From Caballeronia sp. NK8 (GTDB taxonomy: Bacteria; Pseudomonadota; Gammaproteobacteria; Burkholderiales; Burkholderiaceae), in NCBI RefSeq assembly GCF_018408855.1, contig NZ_AP024323.1, positions 620,001-684,000 on the forward strand: 64,000 nucleotides of DNA, read 5' to 3'. The notes below the pieces were generated by a model, which saw only the letters and a program-made list of their open reading frames with translations, was not told the DNA's origin and did not search any database. Positions 51,599-60,701 of this stretch are shown here, in pieces (position 1 is the first letter of the stretch; each line of letters opens with the position of its first letter). Both the position numbers and the translations under genes were made by a program.

Positions 51599-54193
51599 AT
51601 GTCTCGCACAAAGTTGCTTGCCCGGCTTCGCGCCATTTCCCCCGTCGGACGCCCGTCCGGTGGCTTCGATCTTCAGCGGCTCGCCGCGCCCGCGCTCACC
51701 ATCGTGATCTGCGTGCTGCTGCTGGTGGTCTTCCAGCACCTTTCCCGCTCGGTCGACTACAAGTCGGTGATCCACTCGCTGCGCGTGATGACGCCGCAGG
51801 CCTGGGTCGCCGCGCTGTTCGCGACCGCGCTCTCCTTCGCGGCGCTGGTCGGGCGCGACGCGGTCGGGCTGCGTCATATCGGCGTGACGATGCCGCGTTC
51901 TCTGCTGTGGGTCGGCGCGACGGTTGGTTCGGCGCTCGGCAACGTGACAGGCTTCGGCGCGCTGACGGGCGGCGCCGTGCGCTGCCGCGTGTACGGCGCG
52001 GCCGAAGTGACGCCGGCGCAGGTCGGCCGGCTGACGATTTTCACGAGCGTCACGCTCGCGCTCTCCCTCGCGTTCATGGCCGCCGCCGGCATGCTGTTCG
52101 GCGCGGGCACGCTCTCCGGCATGATGCATCTTTCGCCGTCCGCGCTGCGCGTGACCGGCGCGCTGCTTCTCGCCGTGTTCGCGGCGATGGTCATCGTGTG
52201 CGGCCGCGAGCCTCGCACGTTGCGCTCGCGCTGGAAGTGGCTCGCGTTCACCGTGCCGGCGCGCCGCGACTTCGTCGCGCAGGCCGCGCTCGCGGTCGTC
52301 GACGTCCTCGGCGCCGGTCTCGCGCTCTGGGCGCTTCTGCCGAACGCGCAAGTGGGTTTCGGCGACTTCATGACGGTGTTCTCCGCGGCCATGCTGCTCG
52401 GCATGATCGGCCATACGCCCGGCGGCGTCGGCGTGTTCGAGGCGGCGATGGTGTTCGCGCTCGGCGGGAGCGCCCACACGCCGGACGTGCTGGCCGCGCT
52501 GCTCGCGTATCGCGCGATCTACTTCGGCCTGCCGCTGATCCTCTCGGCGGGCGTGATGGCGGCGTTCGAAGGCCGCGCGCTCAAGGGCCGCTTCGGTTTC
52601 CTCAGCCCGCGCAACGTCTCGCAGCTCGCGCCGGTGTTCCTGTCGATCGTCACGTTCGCGGCCGGCTCGATGCTCGTGATCTCGGGCGCGACGCCCGCGT
52701 TCAAGATGCGTATCGCGCTGTTGCAGACGATCCTCCCGCTGTGGGTGCTGGAAAGCTCTCAACTACTTGGTTCCGTGCTCGGCGTGCTGCTGCTTTTCGT
52801 CGCGCGCGGCCTGATGCGCAGGCTGGACGCGGCCTGGTGGCTCGCGCTCATCCTTGCCGTGACGAACCTCGCGCTGTCGCTGGCGAAGGGTCTCGCGTTC
52901 GTCGAAGTGGGCGTGCTGGCTTTCCTCGTCGTGCTGCTCGTCGCGACGCGGGAGCGCTTCAACCGCCGTTCGTCGCTCTTCGCCGAGCGCTTCACCGCGA
53001 CATGGCTGATTTCCATCGGTGTCGTGATGGCGCTCGCCGTGTGGATCATGTTCTTCGCCTTCCGCGATGTGCCGTACAGCCGCGATCTCTGGTGGCAATT
53101 CGCCTTCGACGAGCGCGCCCCGCGTGCGCTGCGCGCGACGCTCGCGGCGGCGGTGTTCGCGTCGGCGTTCGGGGTGTGGCAACTGTTGCGCCCGGCCGCT
53201 GGCCGTTTCGTGAAACCGGTACCGCAGGATCTCGCCGATGCCGCGCGCATTTTCCGCGCGCAGGAACGCAGCGACGCCGGCCTCGCGATGATGGGCGACA
53301 AGAGCTTCATCTTCTCCGAGTCGCGCGAAGCCTTTCTGATGTACGCGAAGCACGGCCGCACGTGGGCGGCGCTGCACGATCCGGTCGGTCCGCGACGCGA
53401 ATGGGCGGAACTGATCCGCAAGTTCGTCGAGCTGGCGCACGCCCACAATGGCCGCGCGGCGTTCTATCAGGTCCGCGCCGATGCGCTGCCGCTCTATCTC
53501 GACGCTGGCCTCACGCTGATGAAACTCGGCGAGGAAGCGCACGTCGCGCTGTCGGAATTCGATCTGAAGGGTTCGCACCGTTCGCATTTGCGCTACGCGC
53601 TCAAGCGCGGCGAACGCGATGGCTTCGACACGGAAGTGATCGCGCCGCAACAGATCGCCGCCAGCCTGCCGATGCTGCGCGCGATCTCCGACGACTGGCT
53701 CGAAAGCCGCTCCGCGCGCGAAAAGAGCTTCTCGGTGGCCGCGTTCAATGAGGACTATCTCTCGGCGCAGTCGGTGCTGCTCGTGCGCCAGCAGGGCGCG
53801 CCGGTCGCGTTCGTCACCTTCATGACGACCGACATGAACACCGAAGCGACCGTCGGCGTGATGCGCCACGTCGCCGCGGCGTCGCCGTACGCGATGGAAT
53901 ACCTCTTCACCAAGCTCGCGCTGCATCTGAAGGAAGCGGGATTCAAGTCGTTGTCGCTCGGCATTGCGCCGCTGTCGGGCATGGAGCCGACGCCGCTCGC
54001 CTCGCACTGGCATCGGCTTGCGGGGCTCGTGTGGCGCTTCGGCGGGCGGTTCTACAACTTCCGCGGGCTGCGCGGATTCAAGAGCAAGTTCCAGCCGCGC
54101 TGGGAGCCGCGCTATCTGGCGGCGTCCGGCTCGGTCGGCGTATTTTTCACTTTGGCGGATCTTTCGCTCCTCGCGGGCGGTTGGCGTTCATGA
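51599..54193 (+). CDS. mprF: Bifunctional lysylphosphatidylglycerol synthetase/flippase MprF
   Basis: 864 residues from ATG 51599 (MSRTKLLARLRAIS); a TTG at 51587 is less likely. The N-terminal 500 residues form about 12-14 membrane helices (flippase) with conserved TGGAVRCRVYG-type loops and GHTPGGVGVFEA. The C-terminal DUF2156 domain (about 545-850) has DKSFIFSESREAFLMYAKHGRTWAALHDPVG, SHRSHLRYALKRGERDGF and SLSLGIAPLSGMEPT. It transfers lysine (or another residue) from tRNA to phosphatidylglycerol and flips the product, lowering the negative surface charge. It overlaps acvB/virJ by ATGA, as in other Burkholderiales. Confidence 0.95.
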   Translation: MSRTKLLARLRAISPVGRPSGGFDLQRLAAPALTIVICVLLLVVFQHLSRSVDYKSVIHSLRVMTPQAWVAALFATALSFAALVGRDAVGLRHIGVTMPRSLLWVGATVGSALGNVTGFGALTGGAVRCRVYGAAEVTPAQVGRLTIFTSVTLALSLAFMAAAGMLFGAGTLSGMMHLSPSALRVTGALLLAVFAAMVIVCGREPRTLRSRWKWLAFTVPARRDFVAQAALAVVDVLGAGLALWALLPNAQVGFGDFMTVFSAAMLLGMIGHTPGGVGVFEAAMVFALGGSAHTPDVLAALLAYRAIYFGLPLILSAGVMAAFEGRALKGRFGFLSPRNVSQLAPVFLSIVTFAAGSMLVISGATPAFKMRIALLQTILPLWVLESSQLLGSVLGVLLLFVARGLMRRLDAAWWLALILAVTNLALSLAKGLAFVEVGVLAFLVVLLVATRERFNRRSSLFAERFTATWLISIGVVMALAVWIMFFAFRDVPYSRDLWWQFAFDERAPRALRATLAAAVFASAFGVWQLLRPAAGRFVKPVPQDLADAARIFRAQERSDAGLAMMGDKSFIFSESREAFLMYAKHGRTWAALHDPVGPRREWAELIRKFVELAHAHNGRAAFYQVRADALPLYLDAGLTLMKLGEEAHVALSEFDLKGSHRSHLRYALKRGERDGFDTEVIAPQQIAASLPMLRAISDDWLESRSAREKSFSVAAFNEDYLSAQSVLLVRQQGAPVAFVTFMTTDMNTEATVGVMRHVAAASPYAMEYLFTKLALHLKEAGFKSLSLGIAPLSGMEPTPLASHWHRLAGLVWRFGGRFYNFRGLRGFKSKFQPRWEPRYLAASGSVGVFFTLADLSLLAGGWRS

Positions 54194-55482
54194 AATTCCT
54201 TTGCAAGAAAGCGACGGCGCTCGTAGCGGCCGTTGTCTGTGGTGTGGCTCTGTCCGGTTTTGCGCACGCGGCGGAGTCGATTTCCGGCGGCCGTTACGGC
54301 CAGGTCACGCTCACGAAGCCAACCGGCGAGATGACCGGCTTCGTCGTGCTGTTCTCTGAGAAAAGCGGCTGGACCCCGTCCGACCAGCAAGCCGCCGACG
54401 CGCTCGCCGCCAAAGGTGCGATGGTCATCGGCGTCGACACACCGCGCTACGCCGCGCGTGTGGCCGCCGACAAGACCGAGACGTCCTGTCACAACCTCGT
54501 CGGCGATGCGGAGAACATGAGCCATCAGCTCGAACGCACCGTTCAGTCGAACCATTATTTCTCGCCGATTCTTGTCGGCACCGGGCAGGGCGCGATCCTC
54601 GCGGAGCGCTCGCTCGGTCAGGCGCCCGACAACACCGTCGCGGGCGCGGTGTCGCTCGCGGCGGACGCGCAGCTCGACGCGCGTTTCAATCCGTGCCCGC
54701 CGGACCCGACCATCATCCACGCGAAGGGCTTGCCGGGCTTCCTGGAGCGCGGCGCGCTGCAGCCGACGCGCTCGAAGACCGACGCCCTCGTCGCGATGAC
54801 GGCGCCGCATCTGAAAAAGGCCGAGCTGGTTGCCGACAGCGATGTCTCCGACCTCCCGCTGATCGAACTGCGCGCGGCGCAACCGACCGATCTGCTCGCG
54901 ATCGTCATCTCCGGCGACGGCGGCTGGCGCGATCTCGACAAAACGATGGCGCTCGCGCTGCAACGCGATGGCGTGTCGGTGATCGGCATCGATTCGCTGC
55001 GCTACTTCTGGAGTGAAAAGACGCCGCAGCAGACGGCCAGCGATCTTGCGCGCGTGATCCGCGCATACAACGCGCGCTGGCATACGAAGCATGTTGCGCT
55101 GCTCGGCTATTCGTTCGGCGCGGACGTGATGCCGTTCGCGTACAACCGTCTCCCGGACGCGGTGCGCGAGCAGGTCTCGTATATCTCGCTGATGGGTTTT
55201 TCGCCGGCGGCGGATTTTCAGATCCGCGTCACGGGCTGGCTCGGCATGCCGGCGAGCGAGAAAGCGCTCAACGTGCGGCCCGAGCTGAACAAGCTGCCGC
55301 CGTCGATGGTGCAATGCATCTACGGCGAGAAGGAAGAGGACACGTTGTGTCCGCAGCTTGTGAAGACGGGCATCGAAGTGGTGAAGCTGCCTGGCGATCA
55401 TCACTTCGGCGGCGACTACGATGCGCTCGCGCGGCGCATTCTCGCGGGCTGGCGCAAGCAGATCGCGGCGCGGCAGGGTTGA
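54190..55482 (+). CDS. acvB: AcvB/VirJ family periplasmic lysyl-phosphatidylglycerol hydrolase
   Basis: 430 residues. A signal peptide MKFLCKKATALVAAVVCGVA to FAHAAES is visible. Two related alpha/beta-hydrolase-like halves follow. The second half carries GDGGWRDLDKTMALAL, the nucleophile elbow LLGYSFGADVMPFAY (Ser in GxSxG) and the late His in PGDHHFGGDYDALA, as in VirJ. AcvB of Agrobacterium removes lysine from lysyl-PG made by the linked MprF homologue and is needed for acid fitness. Translational coupling with mprF supports the same role here. Confidence 0.9.
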   Translation: MKFLCKKATALVAAVVCGVALSGFAHAAESISGGRYGQVTLTKPTGEMTGFVVLFSEKSGWTPSDQQAADALAAKGAMVIGVDTPRYAARVAADKTETSCHNLVGDAENMSHQLERTVQSNHYFSPILVGTGQGAILAERSLGQAPDNTVAGAVSLAADAQLDARFNPCPPDPTIIHAKGLPGFLERGALQPTRSKTDALVAMTAPHLKKAELVADSDVSDLPLIELRAAQPTDLLAIVISGDGGWRDLDKTMALALQRDGVSVIGIDSLRYFWSEKTPQQTASDLARVIRAYNARWHTKHVALLGYSFGADVMPFAYNRLPDAVREQVSYISLMGFSPAADFQIRVTGWLGMPASEKALNVRPELNKLPPSMVQCIYGEKEEDTLCPQLVKTGIEVVKLPGDHHFGGDYDALARRILAGWRKQIAARQG

Positions 55483-55493
55483 TCCGCTGATAT

Positions 55494-55535
55494 GGCGAGG
55501 CGCGGATCAGCCCGTGATTCGCGCCTCGCTTTTTT
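55494..55535 (+). terminator. Intrinsic terminator of the mprF-acvB operon
   Basis: GCGAGGCGCG-GATCA pairs with TGAT-TCGCGCCTCGC, followed by six T, 11 bases after the acvB stop. Confidence 0.85.
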
Positions 55536-55557
55536 CATCTGATCGAAATCCCCGAAC

Positions 55558-56067
55558 TCATTTGAGCGGTCCGAGATAATCCCGTTTCCCGATCGGCGCG
55601 CCGAGATGGCGCAGGATGTCGTGAGTCGTGGCGACGTGGAAGTAGAAGTTCGGCAACCCGAAGCCGAACAGATAATCGTCGCCCGAGAACGACGGCGAAA
55701 AATCCGGAAACTTCAGCGTGACCGTGCGCGTTTCGCTGCCAGCGAGCGATGCCTTGTCGATGCTCTTCAGAAACGCGATCGTCTTCTCGATGCGCGCGTG
55801 CAGCGACGCAAAACTGTCCTCGTTGTCCTCGAAGCGCGGCGCCTCGATGTCCGCGAGACGCGCTGCCGACAGCTTCGCCGTGTCGCTCGCGCGCTGGATT
55901 TGCGCGACGAGCGGCAACATGTCGGGCGCGAGGCGCGCGTTGAGCACATCGTCGTGGGCGAGGCCTTTTTTATCGGCGAAGGCGGCGCCTTTCTTGAGCA
56001 GGTCCGCGCAGACTTCGAGCCCGCGAATGAAAACCGGAATCGATGCGCGATACATCGTGAGAGACAT
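55558..56067 (-). CDS. DUF1993 family protein
   Basis: 169 residues from ATG 56067, with AGGAG upstream; the longer frame to 56226 is not supported. The sequence MSLTMYRASIPVFIRGLEVC and DMLPLVAQIQRASDTAKLSAARLA with the terminal LPNFYFHVATTHDILRHLGAPIGKRDYLG is the DUF1993 pattern (DinB-like helical bundle). His residues near the end (FHVATTHDIL) could be metal ligands. No activity is established. Possibly stress or thiol-related by fold analogy. Confidence 0.85.
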   Translation of the reverse strand: MSLTMYRASIPVFIRGLEVCADLLKKGAAFADKKGLAHDDVLNARLAPDMLPLVAQIQRASDTAKLSAARLADIEAPRFEDNEDSFASLHARIEKTIAFLKSIDKASLAGSETRTVTLKFPDFSPSFSGDDYLFGFGLPNFYFHVATTHDILRHLGAPIGKRDYLGPLK

Positions 56068-56149
56068 GGGCTGGTGCTCCTTGAGGTTCTGTTTTCGATG
56101 ACGACAGGGGCCACAAGCATAGCGCCCGCCGCGTGAGCCTGCTTGAATC

Positions 56150-56335
56150 TCACGGTCCGGACGGCCCCGCACGCCGCGCTTCCCACGCGCGCAACGCCGC
56201 CTCATACCGTTCGAGCGCTTCCTCATAGAGATCGAAGACGCACGGATTGCAGCCGCTCTGGCAGCAATCCTCCGGCAACGGACGCTCGGGCGGCGTCGGG
56301 AGCGGATCGTCGGCGGGGTCGTGGCAGTCGGTCAT
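56150..56335 (-). CDS. Oxidoreductase-like domain small protein
   Basis: 61 residues. The segment PEDCCQSGCNPCVFDLYEEALERYEAAL fits the oxidoreductase-like (Oxidored-like, PF09791) domain: CCxSGCxxCVxDxY motif with four Cys. A Pro-rich acidic N-terminus precedes it. The Cys cluster could bind metal or take part in redox transfer. It lies 82 bp upstream of the DUF1993 gene on the same strand. Confidence 0.75.
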   Translation of the reverse strand: MTDCHDPADDPLPTPPERPLPEDCCQSGCNPCVFDLYEEALERYEAALRAWEARRAGPSGP

Positions 56336-56493
56336 CGCGATGAGCAGGGCGTAATCGGTTCATCGTGCGTGGGCTTCGCGGCGCGCGTGCGAGTGGCTAA
56401 ACTTTGGCGGCGGATCGCGCCGCGCGCAATGCGATACTGCGCGGAGCAATCATCCGCCCGCCATCACGTCGATCGGACCGAGGGACTCACGCG

Positions 56494-58962
56494 ATGAACC
56501 AGATCGTCAGCCTTGCGATCTCCGCCGCGCTCGCGGGCGCGTTGCTGGGCGGCTGCGCCATGCAGCCGAACACGTCGGGCGGACCCGGCCAGGATTTTCA
56601 GTCCAGTGCGGGCGCGCAAACCGCCTGGAGCGCCGAGATTCGCCGCACGCGGGACGGCATTCCGCATATCCGCGCGGCCGACTGGGGCAGCCTCGGCTTC
56701 GGCTTCGGTTATGCGCAGGCGCAGGACAACCTGTGCACGCTCGCCGATGCCTTCGTCACGTACCGCGGCGAGCGCTCGGCCTATTTCGGTCCGGAGGCGC
56801 GGCCGCCGGCGAGCGCGACCTTCGGCCAGCCACGCAATATCGACGCCGATTTCTTCTTTCGGCTCATGGGCGAACAAGCGGCGGTGGACCGTTACCGCAC
56901 CGCACAACCGGCCGAGCTTCGCAATCTGATCGACGGTTTCGCGAACGGCTACAACCGCTATCTCACCGATCTGAACGCGGGCGCCTTTCCGAACGCGCAC
57001 GCGGCGTGCCGGGGCAAGCCGTGGGTGGGCAAGATCGGCGCCGACGATATTTATCTACGTCTCATCGCGGCGAATCTCGCGGTCGGCTCGGTCCGCTTTC
57101 TGACGCCGATCGCAATCGCGCATCCGCCGAAACGCGGCGACAGCGCGTCGCCCGCGGCGTCGGCAGGATCGCCAGGCGCGCTTGAATCATTACGTTTTTC
57201 CATCGGCGAGCATCCGGGCATCGGCAGCAACGCGCTGGCCTTCGGCGCGCCGGTCACGCGCGACAAACGCAGCATCCTGTTCGGCAACCCGCACTGGTTC
57301 TGGCGCGGGCCCGACCGTTTCTATCAGGCGCAACTGACGATTCCGGGTCAGGTGAACGTCGCGGGCGTGTCGTTTCTCGGCGTGCCGCTGATCGTGCTCG
57401 GCTTCAACGAAAACATCGCGTGGACGCACACGGTGTCGAGCGCGCGCCGTTTCGGCATCTTCCAGTTGACGCTCGATCCCGCCGATCCGACGCGCTATCT
57501 CGTCGATGGCCGCAGCGAGGCGATGACGCCCGTCGCGCTCACGGTGCGCTCGCGCCGCGCCGATGGCGCATACGAATCCGTGTCGCGCACGCTTTACCGC
57601 ACGCGTTTCGGGCCGGTGGTCGATCTCTCGCCGATGGCGCAGGGCCTCGGCTGGGGCACGCAGCGCGCCTACGCGCTCGCCGACGTCAACATCGACAACG
57701 CACGCGCGTTCCAGAACTTTTTCGCGTGGAATCAGGCGCGCTCGCTCAACGACTTCATGGCGATCCAGAAGCGCTACGCCGCGATGCCGTGGGCGAACAC
57801 CTTCGCGATCGGGCGCGGCGACGAGCGTGTCTGGTTCGCCGACATCGGCCCGATCCCGAACGTGCCCGACGCGCTCGCGGAATCGTGCACGACGCCCGCC
57901 GGGCGCGCGTTCGCTGGGCGCGTGCCGGGCGTGCCGTTCCTCGACGGATCGAAGAGCGCGTGCGCGTGGCGCGTCGATTCGACTAGCGTGCAGCCCGGCG
58001 CGCTGTCCGTCGAGCAGTTGCCGAGCACCGTGCGCGGCGATTACGTCGGCAATTTCAACGACAGCTACTGGCTCACCAACGCGAACGCGCCGCTGTCGGG
58101 CTATCCGCGCATCGCGGGCGCGACGCGCGTCGAGCAGTCGCTGCGCACGCGTTACGGCCATCTGCTCGCCGCGCGTCTGCAACGCGAACGTGGCGGCATC
58201 ACGCGCGAGGCGCTCGAATCGGCCGTGCTGGAGACCCATTCGATGTCCGAGCGCCTTTTTCGCAAGCCGCTGCTGGACGCGGTCTGCACGGTCAATGAAG
58301 CGGTCGGTCCGCTGCACGAAGCCTGCGAGGTCCTGCGCAACTGGAACGGCACGGCGGACATCGACGCGCGCGGCGCGAATCTGTGGGATGAGTTCTGGTC
58401 GCGCGCGACGCGCATCGCGCCGGAACGCCTGTACGAAGCGGGTTTCGATCCGAACAAGCCGCTCGCGACGCCGGGCGGCTTCAACGTCGACAATCCCGCC
58501 GTGCTCCAGGATCTGCGCCAGGCGCTCGGCGGCGCGGCGCTCGCGTTGAAACTGAACGGCTTCGCGCTCGATTCGCGACGCGGCGACATTCTCTACACCG
58601 AACGCAACGGCGCGCGCGTGCCGCTCTACGGCGGCTGCGACGAAGTCGGCTACTTCACGATCGTCTGCGCGCGGCGTCCGCTCGATCCGAAGGGCTATCC
58701 GATGGACATCAGCGGCCAGGGCGACAGCTACGTGCAGGTCGTCACCTTCGGCGAGAACGGCGTGGAAGCCGACACGATGCTTTCGCACGCCGAATCCGAC
58801 GACCCGGCTTCGCCGCACTCCGGCGACGCGACGCGCGCGTTCGCGGCGAAACGCTGGTCGCGCTTTCCGTTCACCGAACAGGCGATCGTTGCCGATCCGG
58901 CGGTGACGCGCGTGGTCGTTTCGGGCGCGCGCGACGAAGGAACGGGCGCGCCGGGACGCTGA
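56494..58962 (+). CDS. Penicillin/acylhomoserine-lactone acylase family lipoprotein (Ntn hydrolase)
   Basis: 822 residues from ATG 56494. The signal MNQIVSLAISAALAGALLGGC has a lipobox (LGGC), so it is anchored in the envelope. The alpha chain starts EIRRTRDGIPHIRAADWGSLGFGFGYAQAQDNL. The autocatalytic nucleophile is S245 in HPGIGSNALAFG, followed by RSILFGNPHWFW. The beta chain has FLGVPLIVLGFNENIAWTHT and the NFNDSYWLTN motif. The family includes penicillin, aculeacin and AHL acylases (PvdQ type). A broad fatty-amide or signal acylase is likely, so quorum quenching is possible but unproven. Confidence 0.88.
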   Translation: MNQIVSLAISAALAGALLGGCAMQPNTSGGPGQDFQSSAGAQTAWSAEIRRTRDGIPHIRAADWGSLGFGFGYAQAQDNLCTLADAFVTYRGERSAYFGPEARPPASATFGQPRNIDADFFFRLMGEQAAVDRYRTAQPAELRNLIDGFANGYNRYLTDLNAGAFPNAHAACRGKPWVGKIGADDIYLRLIAANLAVGSVRFLTPIAIAHPPKRGDSASPAASAGSPGALESLRFSIGEHPGIGSNALAFGAPVTRDKRSILFGNPHWFWRGPDRFYQAQLTIPGQVNVAGVSFLGVPLIVLGFNENIAWTHTVSSARRFGIFQLTLDPADPTRYLVDGRSEAMTPVALTVRSRRADGAYESVSRTLYRTRFGPVVDLSPMAQGLGWGTQRAYALADVNIDNARAFQNFFAWNQARSLNDFMAIQKRYAAMPWANTFAIGRGDERVWFADIGPIPNVPDALAESCTTPAGRAFAGRVPGVPFLDGSKSACAWRVDSTSVQPGALSVEQLPSTVRGDYVGNFNDSYWLTNANAPLSGYPRIAGATRVEQSLRTRYGHLLAARLQRERGGITREALESAVLETHSMSERLFRKPLLDAVCTVNEAVGPLHEACEVLRNWNGTADIDARGANLWDEFWSRATRIAPERLYEAGFDPNKPLATPGGFNVDNPAVLQDLRQALGGAALALKLNGFALDSRRGDILYTERNGARVPLYGGCDEVGYFTIVCARRPLDPKGYPMDISGQGDSYVQVVTFGENGVEADTMLSHAESDDPASPHSGDATRAFAAKRWSRFPFTEQAIVADPAVTRVVVSGARDEGTGAPGR

Positions 58963-59059
58963 AAAAATCACCCAAAAGGCACGGGCGCGGCCCGCCACCG
59001 GTCGAGTCGAGCGCAAATCCCGTCTATCATTGAAGTTTGCCTCGAATGGAAACACGGTC

Positions 59060-60529
59060 ATGACTATCGGCGACAGCACGCAACACGACGAAGCAGTCCG
59101 GCTCGACCCAGCCGCGCTGCAGGATTTCGTGGATCGCAAATGGAACGACGAGATCGTGCCCGCACTGACCGATTACATCGCAGTGCCCGCGAAAAGCCCG
59201 ATGTTCGATAGCGACTGGGCGCGCCACGGCTTCATCGAACGCGTGGTCACGGACGCGGTCGACTGGGTCAGGACGCAGCCGGTCAAGGGACTCAAGGTCG
59301 AGATCGTGCGCTTGCCCGAGCGCACGCCCGTCATCTTTTTCGAAGCGCCTGCGACGCGCTCCGGCAGCACGGAAACGGTCGTGCTTTACGGCCATCTGGA
59401 CAAGCAGCCGGAATTCGAAGGATGGCGCAGCGACCTCGGCCCGTGGACGCCGAAGCTCGAAGACGGCAAGCTCTACGGCCGCGGCGGCGCCGATGACGGC
59501 TACGCCACCTACGCCAGCATCACCGCGCTCGCGGCGCTGGACGCGCAGGGCGTCGAGCGGCCGCGCTGCGTGGGCATCATCGAGACCTGCGAGGAATCCG
59601 GCAGCTACGATCTGTTGCCTTACATCGACGCCTTGCGTGACCGCCTCGGCGACGTCGGCCTCGTGATCTGCCTCGACTCCGGCGCGGGCAACTACGATCA
59701 GCTCTGGCTCACGACCTCGCTGCGCGGTCTCGTGGCCGGCGACCTGGAAGTGCAGGTGCTGGACGAAGGCATTCACTCGGGCGGCTACGGCGGCATCGCG
59801 CCATCGACGTTCCGCATCATGCGGCAATTGTTCGAGCGTCTCGAAGATGCGGGCACGGGCAATCTGCTGCCCGAAAGCTTTCACTGTCCGATCCCGATGC
59901 TGCGCCGCCGCGAAACCGAGGTGACCGCGCGCATCCTCGGCGACGATGTCTGGAAGAAGCTCCCGTGGGCCTGCGGTGCGGATGGCAGCAGCGTTCTGCC
60001 GACCACCACCGATCCGCGCGAAGCGTTGCTCAATTCGACCTGGCGTCCTTCGTTGACGGTCACGGGCGCGTCAGGTCTGCCGCCGCTCGCGGACGCGGGC
60101 AACGTGCTCGCGCCGCGCACCGCGTTCAAGCTGTCGCTGCGCCTGCCTCCGCTCGTCGACGCGGCCAAGGCGGTCGTGCAACTGCAACGCCTGCTCGAAA
60201 TGGACCCGCCGTACAACGCCAAGGTGACATTCAAGCCCGAAGCGGGCGCGGCGACCGGCTGGAACGCGCCCGATCTCGCGCCCTGGCTCGCGACGTCGCT
60301 CAATGAGGCGTCGAAGCGGCACTTCGGCGCGAATGTCGCGTATATCGGGCAGGGCGGCACGATTCCGCTGATGAACACCCTCAAGGAAGGTTTCCCGCGC
60401 TCGCAGTTCATGGTGTGCGGTGTGCTCGGCCCGAAGTCGAACGCGCATGGCCCGAACGAGTTTCTGCACATTCCGTACGCGAAGAAGCTCACGGCCTCGG
60501 TCGCGGAGGTGATCGCGGCGGCGCCTTGA
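59060..60529 (+). CDS. M20 family metallopeptidase
   Basis: 489 residues from ATG 59060; an earlier in-frame start at 59030 adds 10. The zinc-site motifs are ETVVLYGHLDKQPEF (His/Asp), GRGGADDGYA (Asp), IIETCEESGS (Glu) and GQGGTIPLMNTL. A dimerisation domain (about 185-385) lies between. This fits M20 dipeptidases or carboxypeptidases related to DapE and carnosinase. The exact peptide substrate cannot be told. No ribosome-binding site stronger than GGAA is seen upstream. Confidence 0.88.
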   Translation: MTIGDSTQHDEAVRLDPAALQDFVDRKWNDEIVPALTDYIAVPAKSPMFDSDWARHGFIERVVTDAVDWVRTQPVKGLKVEIVRLPERTPVIFFEAPATRSGSTETVVLYGHLDKQPEFEGWRSDLGPWTPKLEDGKLYGRGGADDGYATYASITALAALDAQGVERPRCVGIIETCEESGSYDLLPYIDALRDRLGDVGLVICLDSGAGNYDQLWLTTSLRGLVAGDLEVQVLDEGIHSGGYGGIAPSTFRIMRQLFERLEDAGTGNLLPESFHCPIPMLRRRETEVTARILGDDVWKKLPWACGADGSSVLPTTTDPREALLNSTWRPSLTVTGASGLPPLADAGNVLAPRTAFKLSLRLPPLVDAAKAVVQLQRLLEMDPPYNAKVTFKPEAGAATGWNAPDLAPWLATSLNEASKRHFGANVAYIGQGGTIPLMNTLKEGFPRSQFMVCGVLGPKSNAHGPNEFLHIPYAKKLTASVAEVIAAAP

Positions 60530-60554
60530 GGGTTTCATCTCGATCGACTGCATG

Positions 60555-60584
60555 GAAAGCCCGGCGTGTCCGGGCTTTTTTTTC
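60555..60584 (+). terminator. Intrinsic terminator after M20 peptidase
   Basis: AAAGCCCGG-CGTGT-CCGGGCTTT with further T residues lies 26 bases after the stop. Confidence 0.9.
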
Positions 60585-60601
60585 AGCGATTCTGTAAAAC
60601 A

Positions 60602-60618
60602 AACTGGTAAGGCCAGTT
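60602..60618. promoter_or_regulatory. AACTGGTAAGGCCAGTT palindrome (GntR/FadR-like)
   Basis: A 6-5-6 dyad (AACTGG / CCAGTT) lies 83 bp before the Ldh2-type gene. It resembles the FadR/LldR class operator AACTGGTC-N-GACCAGTT. No regulator gene is adjacent, so a distant GntR protein would act. Confidence 0.5.
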
Positions 60619-60701
60619 GATCGTCTGTAAAGTGATAAGCCCGCGCGCGCTTCAACCAAAGACGGGCGCGCGAGCGATCAACCAAGGAGACGAGTGTCGC
60701 A

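Noticed and set aside
51413..52762. 449-residue minus-strand frame over mprF
   Set aside because: Extremely Arg/His/Glu-rich shadow of membrane-helix codons; no start signal.
57190..59139. 649-residue minus-strand frame over the acylase
   Set aside because: Antisense shadow; the plus strand encodes a complete Ntn acylase.
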